This document shows positions 1 through 7,014 of a stretch of 14,323 nucleotides of DNA, piece by piece. The DNA is taken from assembly GCA_037442845.1 (NCBI GenBank), contig JBBIPL010000057.1, positions 1 to 14,323 on the forward strand, in the 5' to 3' direction. The position numbers and the translations under genes were made by a program. The notes beneath the pieces are model-generated. The model was given only the letters and a program-made list of their open reading frames with translations. It had not been told where the DNA came from and did not search any database. Source of the stretch: PFJX01 sp037442845 (GTDB lineage Bacteria > Pseudomonadota > Gammaproteobacteria > Burkholderiales > Thiobacillaceae). The stretch's first letter is position 1. The number at the start of each line of letters is the position of its first letter.

Positions 1-951
1 GAGACCTACACGCCGGTCACGGCCACCCTGTATGTGCTCATGAACATTCCCGGGCAGATCTACGAACTGCTGCCCATCGCCATGCTGGTGGGCGCCCTGT
101 TCGCCTGGAACCGGATGGCGCTGGCGTCCGAATTCACCGTCATGCGGGCTTCCGGCCTGGCCACGCCGCGCCTCGCCCTCTGGATGGTGTGGCTGGGCCT
201 GTTGCTGGGAACGGCCACCCTGCTGTTCGGTGAGTTCGTGACGCCCCATACCGACCGCGCCGCGCAGCAGGTGAAGGTGCGCGCGACCCAGGGTGTGGTC
301 GCGCAGGATTTCCGCACCGGCCTGTGGGCCAAGGATGGCCGCACCTTCATCAACATCCGGGAAATTTCCCCGGATGCCGTCCTGGTAGGGGTCCGTCTGT
401 TCGAGTTCGACGAGGATTTTCGCCTGCGCGCCCTGCGCCAGGCGGAGCGCGCCGATTGGCGGGACGGTTATTGGATGCTGCGGGGCGTGTCGCAGACCGT
501 CATCGGCGAGCGCAGCACCCGCACGGCGCTGGAGCCGGATCAACGCTGGGACAGCGCGGTGACCCCGGATCTGCTGACGGTCCTCATGGTGGCGCCGCAG
601 AAAATGTCCATCACCGCCCTGCATGCCTACGTCGACCATCTCGACGAGAACAAGCAGGACGCCGAACGTTATCGCATCGCGCTGTGGGGCAAGCTGGCCT
701 ACCCGCTGGCGGCGCCGGCCATGTTGCTGCTGGCCCTGGTCTTCGCCTTCCGCCCGCCCCGCGTCGGCGGCGCCGGCGGCCGCCTGTTGCTGGGCATTCT
801 GCTCGGGCTCGGTTTCCATCTCGCCAATCGCATGGCGTCCCAGCTTGCCCAGCTGCAGGACTGGCCGGCCCCGGCGGCCGCGCTCACCCCCATCCTCAGC
901 ATCACTCTGGCCGCGATGCTGGCGCTGTGGTGGGTGGAAAAGCGGGTCTAA
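1..951 (+). CDS. lptG: Lipopolysaccharide export permease LptG (5' end outside window)
   Basis: Inner-membrane half-transporter of the LptB2FG ABC complex, which extracts LPS from the inner membrane and passes it to the LptC/LptA bridge. The frame is open from base 1, so the gene is partial; the visible 316 residues lack roughly the first 40-50 of a normal ~360-residue protein. Visible are a hydrophobic segment near residues 21-36, the family-typical SEFTVMRASG stretch (48-51 and flanks) and a second membrane helix near 55-77. A hydrophilic periplasmic beta-rich region follows, then three C-terminal membrane segments ending WWVEKRV. This topology is that of the YjgP/YjgQ family. LptF is expected just upstream, outside the window. 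The stop codon TAA overlaps the stop of the convergent RDD gene. I choose LptG over LptF from memory of gene order (LptG usually lies second) and length; the family is certain, the paralogue less so. Confidence 0.88.
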   Translation, partial: ETYTPVTATLYVLMNIPGQIYELLPIAMLVGALFAWNRMALASEFTVMRASGLATPRLALWMVWLGLLLGTATLLFGEFVTPHTDRAAQQVKVRATQGVVAQDFRTGLWAKDGRTFINIREISPDAVLVGVRLFEFDEDFRLRALRQAERADWRDGYWMLRGVSQTVIGERSTRTALEPDQRWDSAVTPDLLTVLMVAPQKMSITALHAYVDHLDENKQDAERYRIALWGKLAYPLAAPAMLLLALVFAFRPPRVGGAGGRLLLGILLGLGFHLANRMASQLAQLQDWPAPAAALTPILSITLAAMLALWWVEKRV

Positions 952-1376
952 GCGCGCAGCAGGCGGGTGCCGGCCAGGCGATCCTGCAGGAACTGGCGGT
1001 CGCGGGTGAACCAGGCCGCCCACCAGCCGATCCCCAACAGCAGCAGATTCAGGGCGGCGAACAGGAAGCGCGTCCAGGCCTGGCGCCAGGTCGGCGGGCC
1101 ACCGCGAGCCGATTCGATGCGGATGCGCCAGGTCTTCATCGCCAGGGTCTGGCCCTTGTGCCAGAACAGCGCGAAATAGAACCCGGCGACGAGGAACACA
1201 TAGACGCGCAGCAGGACGATCATCGCTTCGCGCGGCAGGGCCGTGCCGAGGGCGGCCAGCGGCAACGCCGCGAGCAGACACACGGCCGTCAGCAGCAAGG
1301 CGTCGTAGAGAGCGCTGGCCAGTCGGCGCGGCACGCCGGGGACGGATGCGCCCGCATCCGCGTCGGTCGACGTCAT
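948..1376 (-). CDS. RDD family membrane protein
   Basis: A 142-residue RDD-domain protein. The family is named for one Arg and two Asp residues, seen here as PRRLASALYD (Arg 17/18, Asp 25) and FLQDRLAGTRL (Asp 132) near the end. Three membrane segments lie near residues 25-47, 51-73 and 103-123, with the typical GQTLAMKTWRIRI stretch between the second and third. Function is unknown for most members; some have been linked to ion transport. The ATG at 1376 overlaps the DUF3106 stop as ATGA, so translation is probably coupled; I see no Shine-Dalgarno sequence. A longer frame reaching 1502 only reads antisense-like sequence inside the neighbour and was not used. It is the last gene of the sigma-factor operon and meets lptG tail to tail with overlapping stops. 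Confidence 0.85.
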   Translation of the reverse strand: MTSTDADAGASVPGVPRRLASALYDALLLTAVCLLAALPLAALGTALPREAMIVLLRVYVFLVAGFYFALFWHKGQTLAMKTWRIRIESARGGPPTWRQAWTRFLFAALNLLLLGIGWWAAWFTRDRQFLQDRLAGTRLLRA

Positions 1377-1747
1377 CGGCGCGGAGAATCGGTTTCCGCC
1401 CAAAGCCGTTTCACCTCTTCCTGTTCGCGCGGCGGCAATTCGCTCAGCTTGCGGTAATTCTCCCGCGCCCGCTCGCGTTGCTCGCGCGTCAACTGGGTCC
1501 ATGGACGCAGGCGGGAATAGAACACGTCTTTTTGCGCGGCGGACAGGCGCGAGAATTCCCGCGCGAGCTGGCGCAGCTTCAGGCGCTGCTCGGCGGGAAG
1601 CTGGTTCCAGTCATAGGCGATGGGAGCCAGCGCCGTGCGTTCCCGCACCGAGAGTTGCTCCCAGGCGGGCGCCTCCGCGGCCCGCGCGAGGATCGGCGCG
1701 CAGGCGCAGGCGAGGACCAGGATCAGCGCCGGTAACCTTGCAGCCAT
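1373..1747 (-). CDS. Exported DUF3106 family protein with LTxxQ-like repeats
   Basis: A 124-residue protein of unknown function. Residues 1-23 look like a Sec signal peptide: short n-region MAAR, hydrophobic core, and an ARA cleavage site before AEAP. C14 could suggest a lipobox, but the -2 residue is Leu and the position is early, so signal peptidase I is more likely. The mature part is helical and charged and repeats a short motif about every 20 residues: LSVRER, LPAEQR, LSAAQK, LTREQR, LPPREQ, several preceded by Trp. This resembles the LTxxQ motif of the CpxP/Spy periplasmic family, but relatedness is my inference. The start at 1747 lies 25 nt inside DUF3619 and has no clear Shine-Dalgarno sequence, so coupling is likely. 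The product probably acts in the periplasm alongside the sigma/DUF3619 pair. Confidence 0.82.
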   Translation of the reverse strand: MAARLPALILVLACACAPILARAAEAPAWEQLSVRERTALAPIAYDWNQLPAEQRLKLRQLAREFSRLSAAQKDVFYSRLRPWTQLTREQRERARENYRKLSELPPREQEEVKRLWAETDSPRR

Positions 1748-2067
1748 GGCGCAAAAACGCGGTCGGCATAGACGCCGGGCGGCAGTTCGCCGGTCAACAG
1801 CAGCAGATCGGTATGCACGTCGCTGGCGAGTTCCTGCTGGCGCATATAGGTCCAGCCGGCGAACAGCAGGAGGATCCCCAGCAAAGCGGCGATCCATGCG
1901 CGCCGCCGGGACCAGGCCAAGGCGCCGCCGCCGCGGATGGGGATGTCGGCATGCGTCAGGGCATGCTGACGCAGCGCACTCAGGCGGGCCACGGTGGCGG
2001 CATCCAGCTCGCGTGTGCCGCGATGCAAAGCACGGGTTACAGAGCCGATGATTTCCTGCTCGTTCAC
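1723..2067 (-). CDS. DUF3619 family one-TM protein, candidate anti-sigma factor
   Basis: A 114-residue protein of unknown function. It has a cytoplasmic N-terminal region of about 56 residues with helix-forming stretches (NEQEIIGSVTRALHRGT, TVARLSALRQHAL). A positive cluster SRRR is followed by one membrane helix near residues 57-75, then a periplasmic tail of about 38 residues containing LPPGVYADRVFAPWL. The Arg cluster predicts N-in/C-out. The start is GTG at 2067, overlapping the sigma-factor stop as GTGA; AAAGG upstream on the minus strand serves as ribosome binding site. A longer in-frame ATG at 2151 lies inside the sigma gene and adds a non-conserved Arg-rich leader, so it was rejected. 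Position after an ECF sigma gene, small size and topology fit an anti-sigma factor, but no ZAS-type His/Cys motif is present. The role is inferred. Confidence 0.82.
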   Translation of the reverse strand: MNEQEIIGSVTRALHRGTRELDAATVARLSALRQHALTHADIPIRGGGALAWSRRRAWIAALLGILLLFAGWTYMRQQELASDVHTDLLLLTGELPPGVYADRVFAPWLQGYRR

Positions 2068-2627
2068 GGTGAGATGCCTTTGTTTTTCAGCTTTTCCGCC
2101 AGCGCGGCGACGGCGCGGAAACAGTGCGTCTTCACGCTGCCCTCGCTGCAACCCATGGCTACGGCGGTCTCCGCCACATCGAGTTCCTCCCAGTAACGCA
2201 ACAGAAACGCCTCGCGTTGACGCGCCGGCAGTTCCGATATGGCCGCCTCGATGATCGCCAGCTCCTCGTTGCCCGAGGAGCGTCGTTCCGGTCCGTCCCG
2301 CTGCGGCGATTCCAGGTGGCCGGCGAGGGATTCCAGGGTTTCACCGGGTTCGTCGTCCTTGTCGCGCAGGGGCGAGACCAGGCGCACCCAGAAATCGCGC
2401 ACGCGGGCACGACGGAAATGGTCGTGGATGGCGTTGCGCAGGATGCGCTGGAACAGGAGCGGCAACTCTTCCGCCGGCTTCTCGCGGTAACGTTCGACCA
2501 GGCTGAGCATGGCGTTCTGCACGATGTCCAGGGCATGATGATGATCCCGCACGGCGTATACCGCCTGCTTGAAGGCGCGGCGCTCGGCGCCGGCGAGAAA
2601 GGCATCGATCTCCTGGTGGGAAGCCAC
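2064..2627 (-). CDS. RNA polymerase sigma factor, ECF (sigma-70 family)
   Basis: A 187-residue alternative sigma factor with only regions 2 and 4. Sigma region 2 spans roughly residues 16-80 (ALDIVQNAMLSLVERY, then QRILRNAIHDHFRRARVRDF, the core-binding and -10 recognition helices). After an acidic linker (about 81-121), region 4 spans 122-178 with ISELPARQREAFLLRYWEEL. Its helix-turn-helix is DVAETAVAMGCSEGSVKTHC, where GSVKTHCFRA matches the -35 recognition helix of ECF factors. The start is GTG at 2627 with a modest GGAA site 6 nt upstream; no Met occurs before residue 40. It heads a minus-strand operon with overlapping DUF3619, DUF3106 and RDD genes, and is divergent from rplU. The ECF subgroup and regulon cannot be told from sequence. 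Function as a sigma factor is nearly certain; autoregulation is plausible but unseen. Confidence 0.93.
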   Translation of the reverse strand: MASHQEIDAFLAGAERRAFKQAVYAVRDHHHALDIVQNAMLSLVERYREKPAEELPLLFQRILRNAIHDHFRRARVRDFWVRLVSPLRDKDDEPGETLESLAGHLESPQRDGPERRSSGNEELAIIEAAISELPARQREAFLLRYWEELDVAETAVAMGCSEGSVKTHCFRAVAALAEKLKNKGISP

Positions 2628-2654
2628 GCGTGTTTCCGGAATTGCGGCGCCGCC

Positions 2655-2663
2655 ACTATAGCA
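2655..2663 (-). promoter_or_regulatory. Extended -10 promoter candidate for the sigma-factor operon
   Basis: On the minus strand the sequence reads TGCTATAGT: an extended -10 (TG, one base, then TATAGT, five of six matches to TATAAT). It lies about 28 nt upstream of the GTG start of the sigma gene. No good -35 hexamer lies 16-18 nt further upstream, which fits an extended -10 promoter or an ECF-type promoter not recognised here. Pattern only. Confidence 0.45.
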
Positions 2664-2689
2664 ATTCGTCGCGCGGGTAGCTCTTTGAT

Positions 2690-2718
2690 TTGCAATGGGA
2701 TGGGGTTTCCGCTAACAT
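2690..2718 (+). promoter_or_regulatory. Sigma-70-type promoter candidate for rplU-rpmA
   Basis: TTGCAA at 2690-2695 and TAACAT at 2713-2718 are separated by 17 nt; each matches four of six consensus bases. Transcription would start near 2725, giving a leader of about 32 nt before the rplU ATG at 2757, with GGAG at 2747-2750 as ribosome binding site. It shares the 129-bp intergenic region with the divergent sigma-factor promoter. Confidence 0.5.
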
Positions 2719-2756
2719 GCTGCGTTTTCCGGATCGACCCAGTTTTGGAGACAGGC

Positions 2757-3068
2757 ATGTACGCGGTGATCAAGACCGGTGGCAAGCAATACAAGGTGGC
2801 CGCTGGCGGCAAACTGAAAGTGGAAAGCCTTCCCGTGGAAGTGGGCGGCGAGGTGGAAATCAAGGACGTCCTGATGGTGGCCGACGGCGCCGACATCAAG
2901 GTGGGCGCCCCCATGCTGGCGGGCGCTTCCGTGAAGGCCACGGTGCTGTCCCATGGCCGCCACGACAAGGTCATGATTTTCAAAATGCGCCGCCGCAAGC
3001 ACTACCGCAAGACGCAGGGGCATCGTCAGAACTACACGGAAATCCGCATCGACGGCATTTCCGCCTGA
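2757..3068 (+). CDS. rplU: 50S ribosomal protein L21
   Basis: Large-subunit ribosomal protein that binds 23S rRNA near protein L20. The 103 residues match the E. coli length. The N-terminus MYAVIKTGGKQYKV and the basic C-terminal stretch KMRRRKHYRKTQGHRQNYTEI are hallmarks of the family. The start is set by GGAG 6 nt upstream of the ATG at 2757; the frame stays open upstream through the antisense of the sigma gene, but that part is non-coding. It is followed after 15 nt by rpmA, the usual order, and the pair ends at a strong intrinsic terminator. Nothing is unusual about it. Confidence 0.98.
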   Translation: MYAVIKTGGKQYKVAAGGKLKVESLPVEVGGEVEIKDVLMVADGADIKVGAPMLAGASVKATVLSHGRHDKVMIFKMRRRKHYRKTQGHRQNYTEIRIDGISA

Positions 3069-3083
3069 TAGGGGTAAACACTC

Positions 3084-3347
3084 ATGGCACACAAAAAAGC
3101 AGGCGGCAGCTCCCGCAACGGCCGCGAATCCGAATCCAAGCGCCTGGGCGTGAAGCGTTACGGCGGCCAGTTCGTGCCCGCCGGCAACATCCTGGTGCGC
3201 CAGCGCGGCACCCAGTTCCATCCCGGCCTGAACGTGGGCGTGGGCAAGGACTACACCTTGTTCGCCAAGGTGGACGGCGTCGTCGAATTCAGCGTCAAGG
3301 GCCCGCACAAGCGCCGCACCGTCAGCGTGGCGCCCGTCGCCGCCTGA
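3084..3347 (+). CDS. rpmA: 50S ribosomal protein L27
   Basis: Large-subunit protein whose N-terminal tail reaches towards the peptidyl transferase centre. At 87 residues it is close to the usual 85. It begins MAHKKAGGSSRNGRES, continues with the conserved KRLGVKRYGGQFVPAGNILVRQRG, and ends in a basic tail. There is no cleavable N-terminal extension of the Firmicutes type. An AGGGG ribosome binding site lies 9 nt before the ATG. It is co-transcribed with rplU, and an intrinsic terminator follows 19 nt after the stop, separating it from obgE. Confidence 0.98.
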   Translation: MAHKKAGGSSRNGRESESKRLGVKRYGGQFVPAGNILVRQRGTQFHPGLNVGVGKDYTLFAKVDGVVEFSVKGPHKRRTVSVAPVAA

Positions 3348-3366
3348 CCTCCCCGCCGGGAACGAG

Positions 3367-3400
3367 AAGAGCCCTATCCCCGGATAGGGCTTTTTTGTTT
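3367..3400 (+). terminator. Rho-independent terminator after rplU-rpmA
   Basis: A perfect 10-bp stem, AGCCCTATCC (3370-3379) with GGATAGGGCT (3382-3391), has a very short nominal loop (in practice four bases). It is followed by TTTTTT and then GTTT. It lies between rpmA and obgE, so obgE-proB probably have their own promoter or depend on read-through. I see no convincing promoter between it and the obgE start at 3427. Confidence 0.93.
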
Positions 3401-3426
3401 CGACCGTCCCTAACCAAACCGAGTCC

Positions 3427-4485
3427 ATGAAATTCATCGACGAAGCCCTGATCGACGTGGCCGCCGGCAACGGCGGCAACGGCTGCGCTTCCTTCCGCCG
3501 GGAGAAGTTCATTCCCATGGGCGGACCGGACGGCGGCGACGGCGGCCGCGGCGGCAGCATCTGGGCTCAGGCCGACCGCAACCTCAATACCCTGGTGGAA
3601 TACCGCTATACCCGTTCCTTCAAGGCCAGGAACGGCGAACAGGGACGCGGCAGCGACTGCTACGGCAAGGGCGGCGACGACCTGGTCCTGAAGGTGCCGG
3701 TGGGCACCGTGTTCCACGACGCGGATACCGAGGAAGTCATCGCCGACCTGGCCAGGGACGGCCAGAAGGCCCTCATCGCCAAGGGCGGCAAGGGCGGCCT
3801 GGGCAACCTGCATTTCAAGTCCAGCACCAACCGGGCGCCGCGCCAGTGCACCCCGGGAGAGCCCGGCGAGGAACGCCGCCTGCGCCTGGAACTCAAGGTG
3901 CTGGCGGACGTGGGCCTGCTGGGCATGCCCAACGCCGGCAAGTCCACCTTCATCCGTTCCGTCTCCGCCGCCAAGCCCAAGGTGGCCGATTATCCCTTCA
4001 CCACGCTGCATCCCAATCTGGGCGTGGTGCGTGTCGATGCCGACCGCAGCTTCGTGGTGGCCGACGTTCCCGGCCTCATCGAAGGTGCCGCCGAGGGCGC
4101 CGGCCTGGGCCATCAGTTCCTGCGCCACCTGGCCCGTACCCGTCTGCTCCTGCATCTGGTGGACCTGGCCCCCTTCGATCCGGAGACCGACCCGGTGCGC
4201 GAGGCGCGCGCCATCGCCGAGGAACTGCGCAAGTACGACGAGGACCTCTACCGCAAGCCGCGCTGGCTGGTGCTGAACAAGACCGACCTGGTGCCCGAGG
4301 CGGAGCGTCCCGCGCGCATCGCCGACTTCGTCCGGGACTATGGTTGGGATGGTCCCGTGTTCGCCATCTCAGCGATCTCCGGCGAGGGCTGCCAGCCTCT
4401 GGTGTTCGCCATCATGGCGCACCTGGAAGAGAACCGGCGCAGCAGAGATGCCGAGGAGCCTGAAGCGCCGCAGGAGGACGCATGA
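3427..4485 (+). CDS. obgE: Obg family GTPase
   Basis: Essential GTPase bound to the 50S subunit, acting in late ribosome assembly and stress signalling. It has 352 residues. The glycine-rich Obg domain spans about 1-158 (NGGNGCASFRREKF, GGPDGGDGGRGG, AKGGKGGLGN). The G domain carries P-loop GMPNAGKST (166-174), switch I FTTLHPNLGVV, G3 DVPGLIEGA (213-221), G4 NKTD (284-287) and G5 SAISGEG (315-321). The C-terminal tail after the G domain is short and acidic, about 20 residues, against ~50 in E. coli (390 aa total); this variable tail often differs. The ATG at 3427 has only a weak upstream GAG. The stop overlaps the proB start as ATGA, so the two are translationally coupled. Confidence 0.97.
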   Translation: MKFIDEALIDVAAGNGGNGCASFRREKFIPMGGPDGGDGGRGGSIWAQADRNLNTLVEYRYTRSFKARNGEQGRGSDCYGKGGDDLVLKVPVGTVFHDADTEEVIADLARDGQKALIAKGGKGGLGNLHFKSSTNRAPRQCTPGEPGEERRLRLELKVLADVGLLGMPNAGKSTFIRSVSAAKPKVADYPFTTLHPNLGVVRVDADRSFVVADVPGLIEGAAEGAGLGHQFLRHLARTRLLLHLVDLAPFDPETDPVREARAIAEELRKYDEDLYRKPRWLVLNKTDLVPEAERPARIADFVRDYGWDGPVFAISAISGEGCQPLVFAIMAHLEENRRSRDAEEPEAPQEDA

Positions 4486-5603
4486 ATCCTTCCGTCATCG
4501 CCGAGGCCCGCCGCCTGGTGGTCAAGGTCGGCAGCAGCCTGGTCACCAACGAGGGCCGCGGCCTGGACCACGCCCGCCTGGCCCTGTGGGCGGCACAGAT
4601 CGCCGCCCTCATGGAGATGGGCAGGGAAGTGGTCCTGGTCAGCAGCGGCGCCATCGCCGAGGGCATCCAGCGCCTGGGCTGGAAGAAGCGGCCCAAGGCC
4701 ATCAACGAGCTGCAGGCCGCCGCCGCCGTCGGCCAGATGGGCCTGATCGAGGCCTACGAGCGCAGTTTCCGCGCGCATCACCTGCATACCGCCCAGATCC
4801 TCCTCACGCATGCCGACCTGGCCGACCGGGAGCGTTATCTGAACGCCCGTTCGACACTGCGCACGCTTCTCGAACTGAAGGTCATCCCCATCATCAACGA
4901 GAACGACACGGTCACCACCGAGGAAATCAAGGTCGGCGACAACGACACCCTGGGGGCGCTGGTCGCCAACCTGATCGAGGCCGATGCCCTCATCATCCTT
5001 ACCGATCAACCCGGCCTCTACACCGCCGATCCGCGCAAGCACCCCGACGCGGAATTCGTGCACGAGGCCGTCGCCGGCGATCCCGCCCTGGAGGAGATGG
5101 CCGGCGGCGCCGGTTCCAACGTCGGCACCGGCGGCATGATCACCAAGATCCTGGCGGCCAAGCGGGCCGCCCGCAGCGGCGCCCACAGCGTCATCGTCAG
5201 CGGCCGCGAGCCGGACGTGCTGGCCCGGCTGGCGCGGGGCGAAGCCCTGGGCACCCGGCTGGTCGCCCGTCAGGCGCCGCTGGCCGCGCGCCGCCAGTGG
5301 CTGGCCGACCACGTCCAGGTGGAGGGCAAGCTGGTGCTGGATGCCGGAGCCGCCAAGGCCCTGCGCAAACAGGGCAAGAGCCTGCTGCCCATCGGCGTGC
5401 TCGATGTGCGCGGTGAGTTCCACCGCGGCGCGGTGGTGGCCTGCCTGGACGAGTCCGGGCGCGACTTCGCGCGGGGCCTGGCCAATTACAGCGCGGACGA
5501 GGCGAGGCGCATCGCCCGCAAAACCAGCACGGAGATCGAGGCCATCCTCGGCTATGTCGACGAGCCGGAGCTGATCCACCGGGATAACCTGGCCCTGCTC
5601 TGA
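4482..5603 (+). CDS. proB: Glutamate 5-kinase
   Basis: Phosphorylates L-glutamate with ATP to glutamyl 5-phosphate, the first and feedback-inhibited step of proline synthesis in the cytoplasm. It has 373 residues. The amino-acid kinase domain contains VVKVGSSLV (13-21), VSSGAIAEG (53-61), the substrate loop INENDTV (138-144), GDND (152-155) and ILTDQPGLYTADPR. A C-terminal PUA domain spans about 275-370 (KLVLDAGAAKALRKQGKSLLPIGV, then GLANYSADEARRIARK). Length and domains are typical of the full form with PUA. The ATG overlaps the obgE stop. rplU-rpmA-obgE-proB is a common order in beta- and gammaproteobacteria. The gene converges on ispH across 45 bp without a typical terminator. Confidence 0.97.
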   Translation: MNPSVIAEARRLVVKVGSSLVTNEGRGLDHARLALWAAQIAALMEMGREVVLVSSGAIAEGIQRLGWKKRPKAINELQAAAAVGQMGLIEAYERSFRAHHLHTAQILLTHADLADRERYLNARSTLRTLLELKVIPIINENDTVTTEEIKVGDNDTLGALVANLIEADALIILTDQPGLYTADPRKHPDAEFVHEAVAGDPALEEMAGGAGSNVGTGGMITKILAAKRAARSGAHSVIVSGREPDVLARLARGEALGTRLVARQAPLAARRQWLADHVQVEGKLVLDAGAAKALRKQGKSLLPIGVLDVRGEFHRGAVVACLDESGRDFARGLANYSADEARRIARKTSTEIEAILGYVDEPELIHRDNLALL

Positions 5604-5648
5604 GAGGGTATTTCCCCTTTGGGGCAAGGCGGACGAGGCGGCAAAGCC

Positions 5649-6578
5649 TCAATCCAGCAGCGCCCTCGGCAACGGGAAGTTCACGTTTTCCTCGATGCCC
5701 GCCAGCGGCGCCACGGCGCCGGCGCCCAGTTCCCGCAGTCGCGCGACCACCTCCGCGACCAGCACTTCCGGCGCGGAAGCCCCGGCGGTGACGCCGATAC
5801 GGGACTTGCCCGCAAGCCAGGCCTCCTGCAACTGCCCGGCGTTGTCCACCATGTAGGCGTCGAGCCCCATGTTGCGCGCCACTTCCCGCAGGCGGTTGGA
5901 GTTGGAGGAGTTGGGCGAGCCCACCACGATGACCAGGTCGCATGCGGCGGCGAGTTTCTTCACCGCATCCTGGCGGTTCTGGGTGGCGTAGCAGATGTCG
6001 TCCTTCTTGGGCCCGCGGATGTGGGGGAAGCGGGCCTTGAGGGCCTCCACCATGCGCGCCGCGTCGTCCACCGACAGGGTGGTCTGGGTGACGTAGGCCA
6101 GCTTTTCCGGGTCGGCCACCTGAATCTGGGCCACGTCCTCGATACGATCCACCAGGTACATGCCGGTGTCGGATTGGCCCATCGTGCCTTCCACCTCCGG
6201 ATGCCCCTTGTGGCCGATCATGATGATTTCCAGGCCCGCCTCCCGCATCCTCTTCACTTCCACGTGCACCTTGGTGACCAGGGGGCAGGTGGCGTCGAAT
6301 ACCCGCAGGTCCCGATCCTCGGCTTCCTTGCGCACCGCCAGGGGCACGCCGTGGGCGCTGTAGATGAGGGTGGCGCCGCGCGGCACCTCATTCATGGCCT
6401 CGATGAAGACGGCGCCCTTGGCTTTCAGGTCCTCCACCACGAACTTGTTGTGCACCACTTCGTGGCGCACATAGATGGGGGCGCCGAACTTCTTCAGGGC
6501 CTGTTCGACGATGGCGATGGCGCGGTCGACGCCGGCGCAGAAGCCGCGCGGATTGGCGAGGAGGATGGTGGGTTGCAT
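5649..6578 (-). CDS. ispH: 4-hydroxy-3-methylbut-2-enyl diphosphate reductase
   Basis: Iron-sulfur enzyme of the last step of the MEP pathway, reducing HMBPP to IPP and DMAPP. It has 309 residues with the ATG at 6578. The three conserved cluster cysteines are visible: C14 in PRGFCAGVDRA, C98 in DATCPLV and C196 in DDICYATQ. Also visible are the active-site motif HEVVHN (H40, H43), GHKGHPEVEG (H126, E128) and the substrate-binding GSPNSSNSNRL. A Met six codons upstream (6596) overlaps the preceding FKBP gene and adds non-conserved residues; the ATG at 6578 is 4 nt past that gene's stop, with a GAGTGA-type site. It is the last gene of the murJ-to-ispH run. Pairing with the FKBP gene and lspA is common in Proteobacteria. 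Confidence 0.97.
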   Translation of the reverse strand: MQPTILLANPRGFCAGVDRAIAIVEQALKKFGAPIYVRHEVVHNKFVVEDLKAKGAVFIEAMNEVPRGATLIYSAHGVPLAVRKEAEDRDLRVFDATCPLVTKVHVEVKRMREAGLEIIMIGHKGHPEVEGTMGQSDTGMYLVDRIEDVAQIQVADPEKLAYVTQTTLSVDDAARMVEALKARFPHIRGPKKDDICYATQNRQDAVKKLAAACDLVIVVGSPNSSNSNRLREVARNMGLDAYMVDNAGQLQEAWLAGKSRIGVTAGASAPEVLVAEVVARLRELGAGAVAPLAGIEENVNFPLPRALLD

Positions 6579-6582
6579 GGGA

Positions 6583-7014
6583 TCACTCGACAGCAAGAAT
6601 CTTCACCTCGAACTCCACCGGCAGGCCGGCGAGGGGATGGTTGAAATCCACCGTCACGGTGTCGTCGCCGATGGTGCGCAGGATGCCGTTGATGGACTGG
6701 CCGTTGGGCAGGTCGAAGGCCATTTGCAGTCCTTCGTGCAATTCGGTTTGCGGCGGGAAGTCGACGCGGGGCAGGGCGTGCACCAGGGCGGGGTCGGGCA
6801 GGCCGAAGGCTGCTTGGGCGTCGAGTTGCCAGCTGCGGTGGTCGCCTGGCCGCAGGTCCAGCAGCAGGATCTCCAGACGGCCGTCCATTTCGCCACGGCC
6901 CAGGCTGAAGGTTTCCGGTTCGTCATCGGCAAAGGTATCGACGATCGCCTCGCCCTGGCAGGTCAGTCGGTAATGCAGGGTGACCCGGGCGCCGGGGCGG
7001 ATGCCCGGGTTCAT
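6583..7014 (-). CDS. slpA: FKBP-type peptidyl-prolyl cis-trans isomerase, SlpA-like
   Basis: A 143-residue cytoplasmic FKBP isomerase of the SlpA/SlyD group, which speeds proline isomerisation and has chaperone activity. The FKBP core VTLHYRLTCQGEAIVDTF is split by an insert-in-flap region (LRPGDHRSWQLDAQAAFGLPDPALVHALPRVDF, given here only as a positional guide at about 60-95). The family signature VTVDFNHPLAG then follows. No His-rich tail of the SlyD type is present, which favours SlpA. The ATG at 7014 overlaps the lspA stop as ATGA; a longer frame reaching 7107 reads into lspA and was rejected. The order lspA-slpA-ispH is the standard one and supports the identification. Confidence 0.93.
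   Translation of the reverse strand: MNPGIRPGARVTLHYRLTCQGEAIVDTFADDEPETFSLGRGEMDGRLEILLLDLRPGDHRSWQLDAQAAFGLPDPALVHALPRVDFPPQTELHEGLQMAFDLPNGQSINGILRTIGDDTVTVDFNHPLAGLPVEFEVKILAVE

Noticed and set aside
1723..2151. ATG at 2151 as DUF3619 start
   Set aside because: It lies deep inside the sigma gene and adds an Arg-rich leader; GTG 2067 has AAAGG upstream and the GTGA overlap.
3397..3426. Possible promoter for obgE-proB after the terminator
   Set aside because: No pair of hexamers with suitable spacing could be found in the 30 bp available.
4338..5627. Minus-strand open frame (429 codons) opposite obgE and proB
   Set aside because: Complement of two confidently identified genes, with no start signal or domain.
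5614..5650. Possible bidirectional terminator between proB and ispH
   Set aside because: CCCC-TTT-GGGG (5614-5624) and GAGGC-GGCAAA-GCCTC (5635-5650) are short stems without a T-run on either strand.
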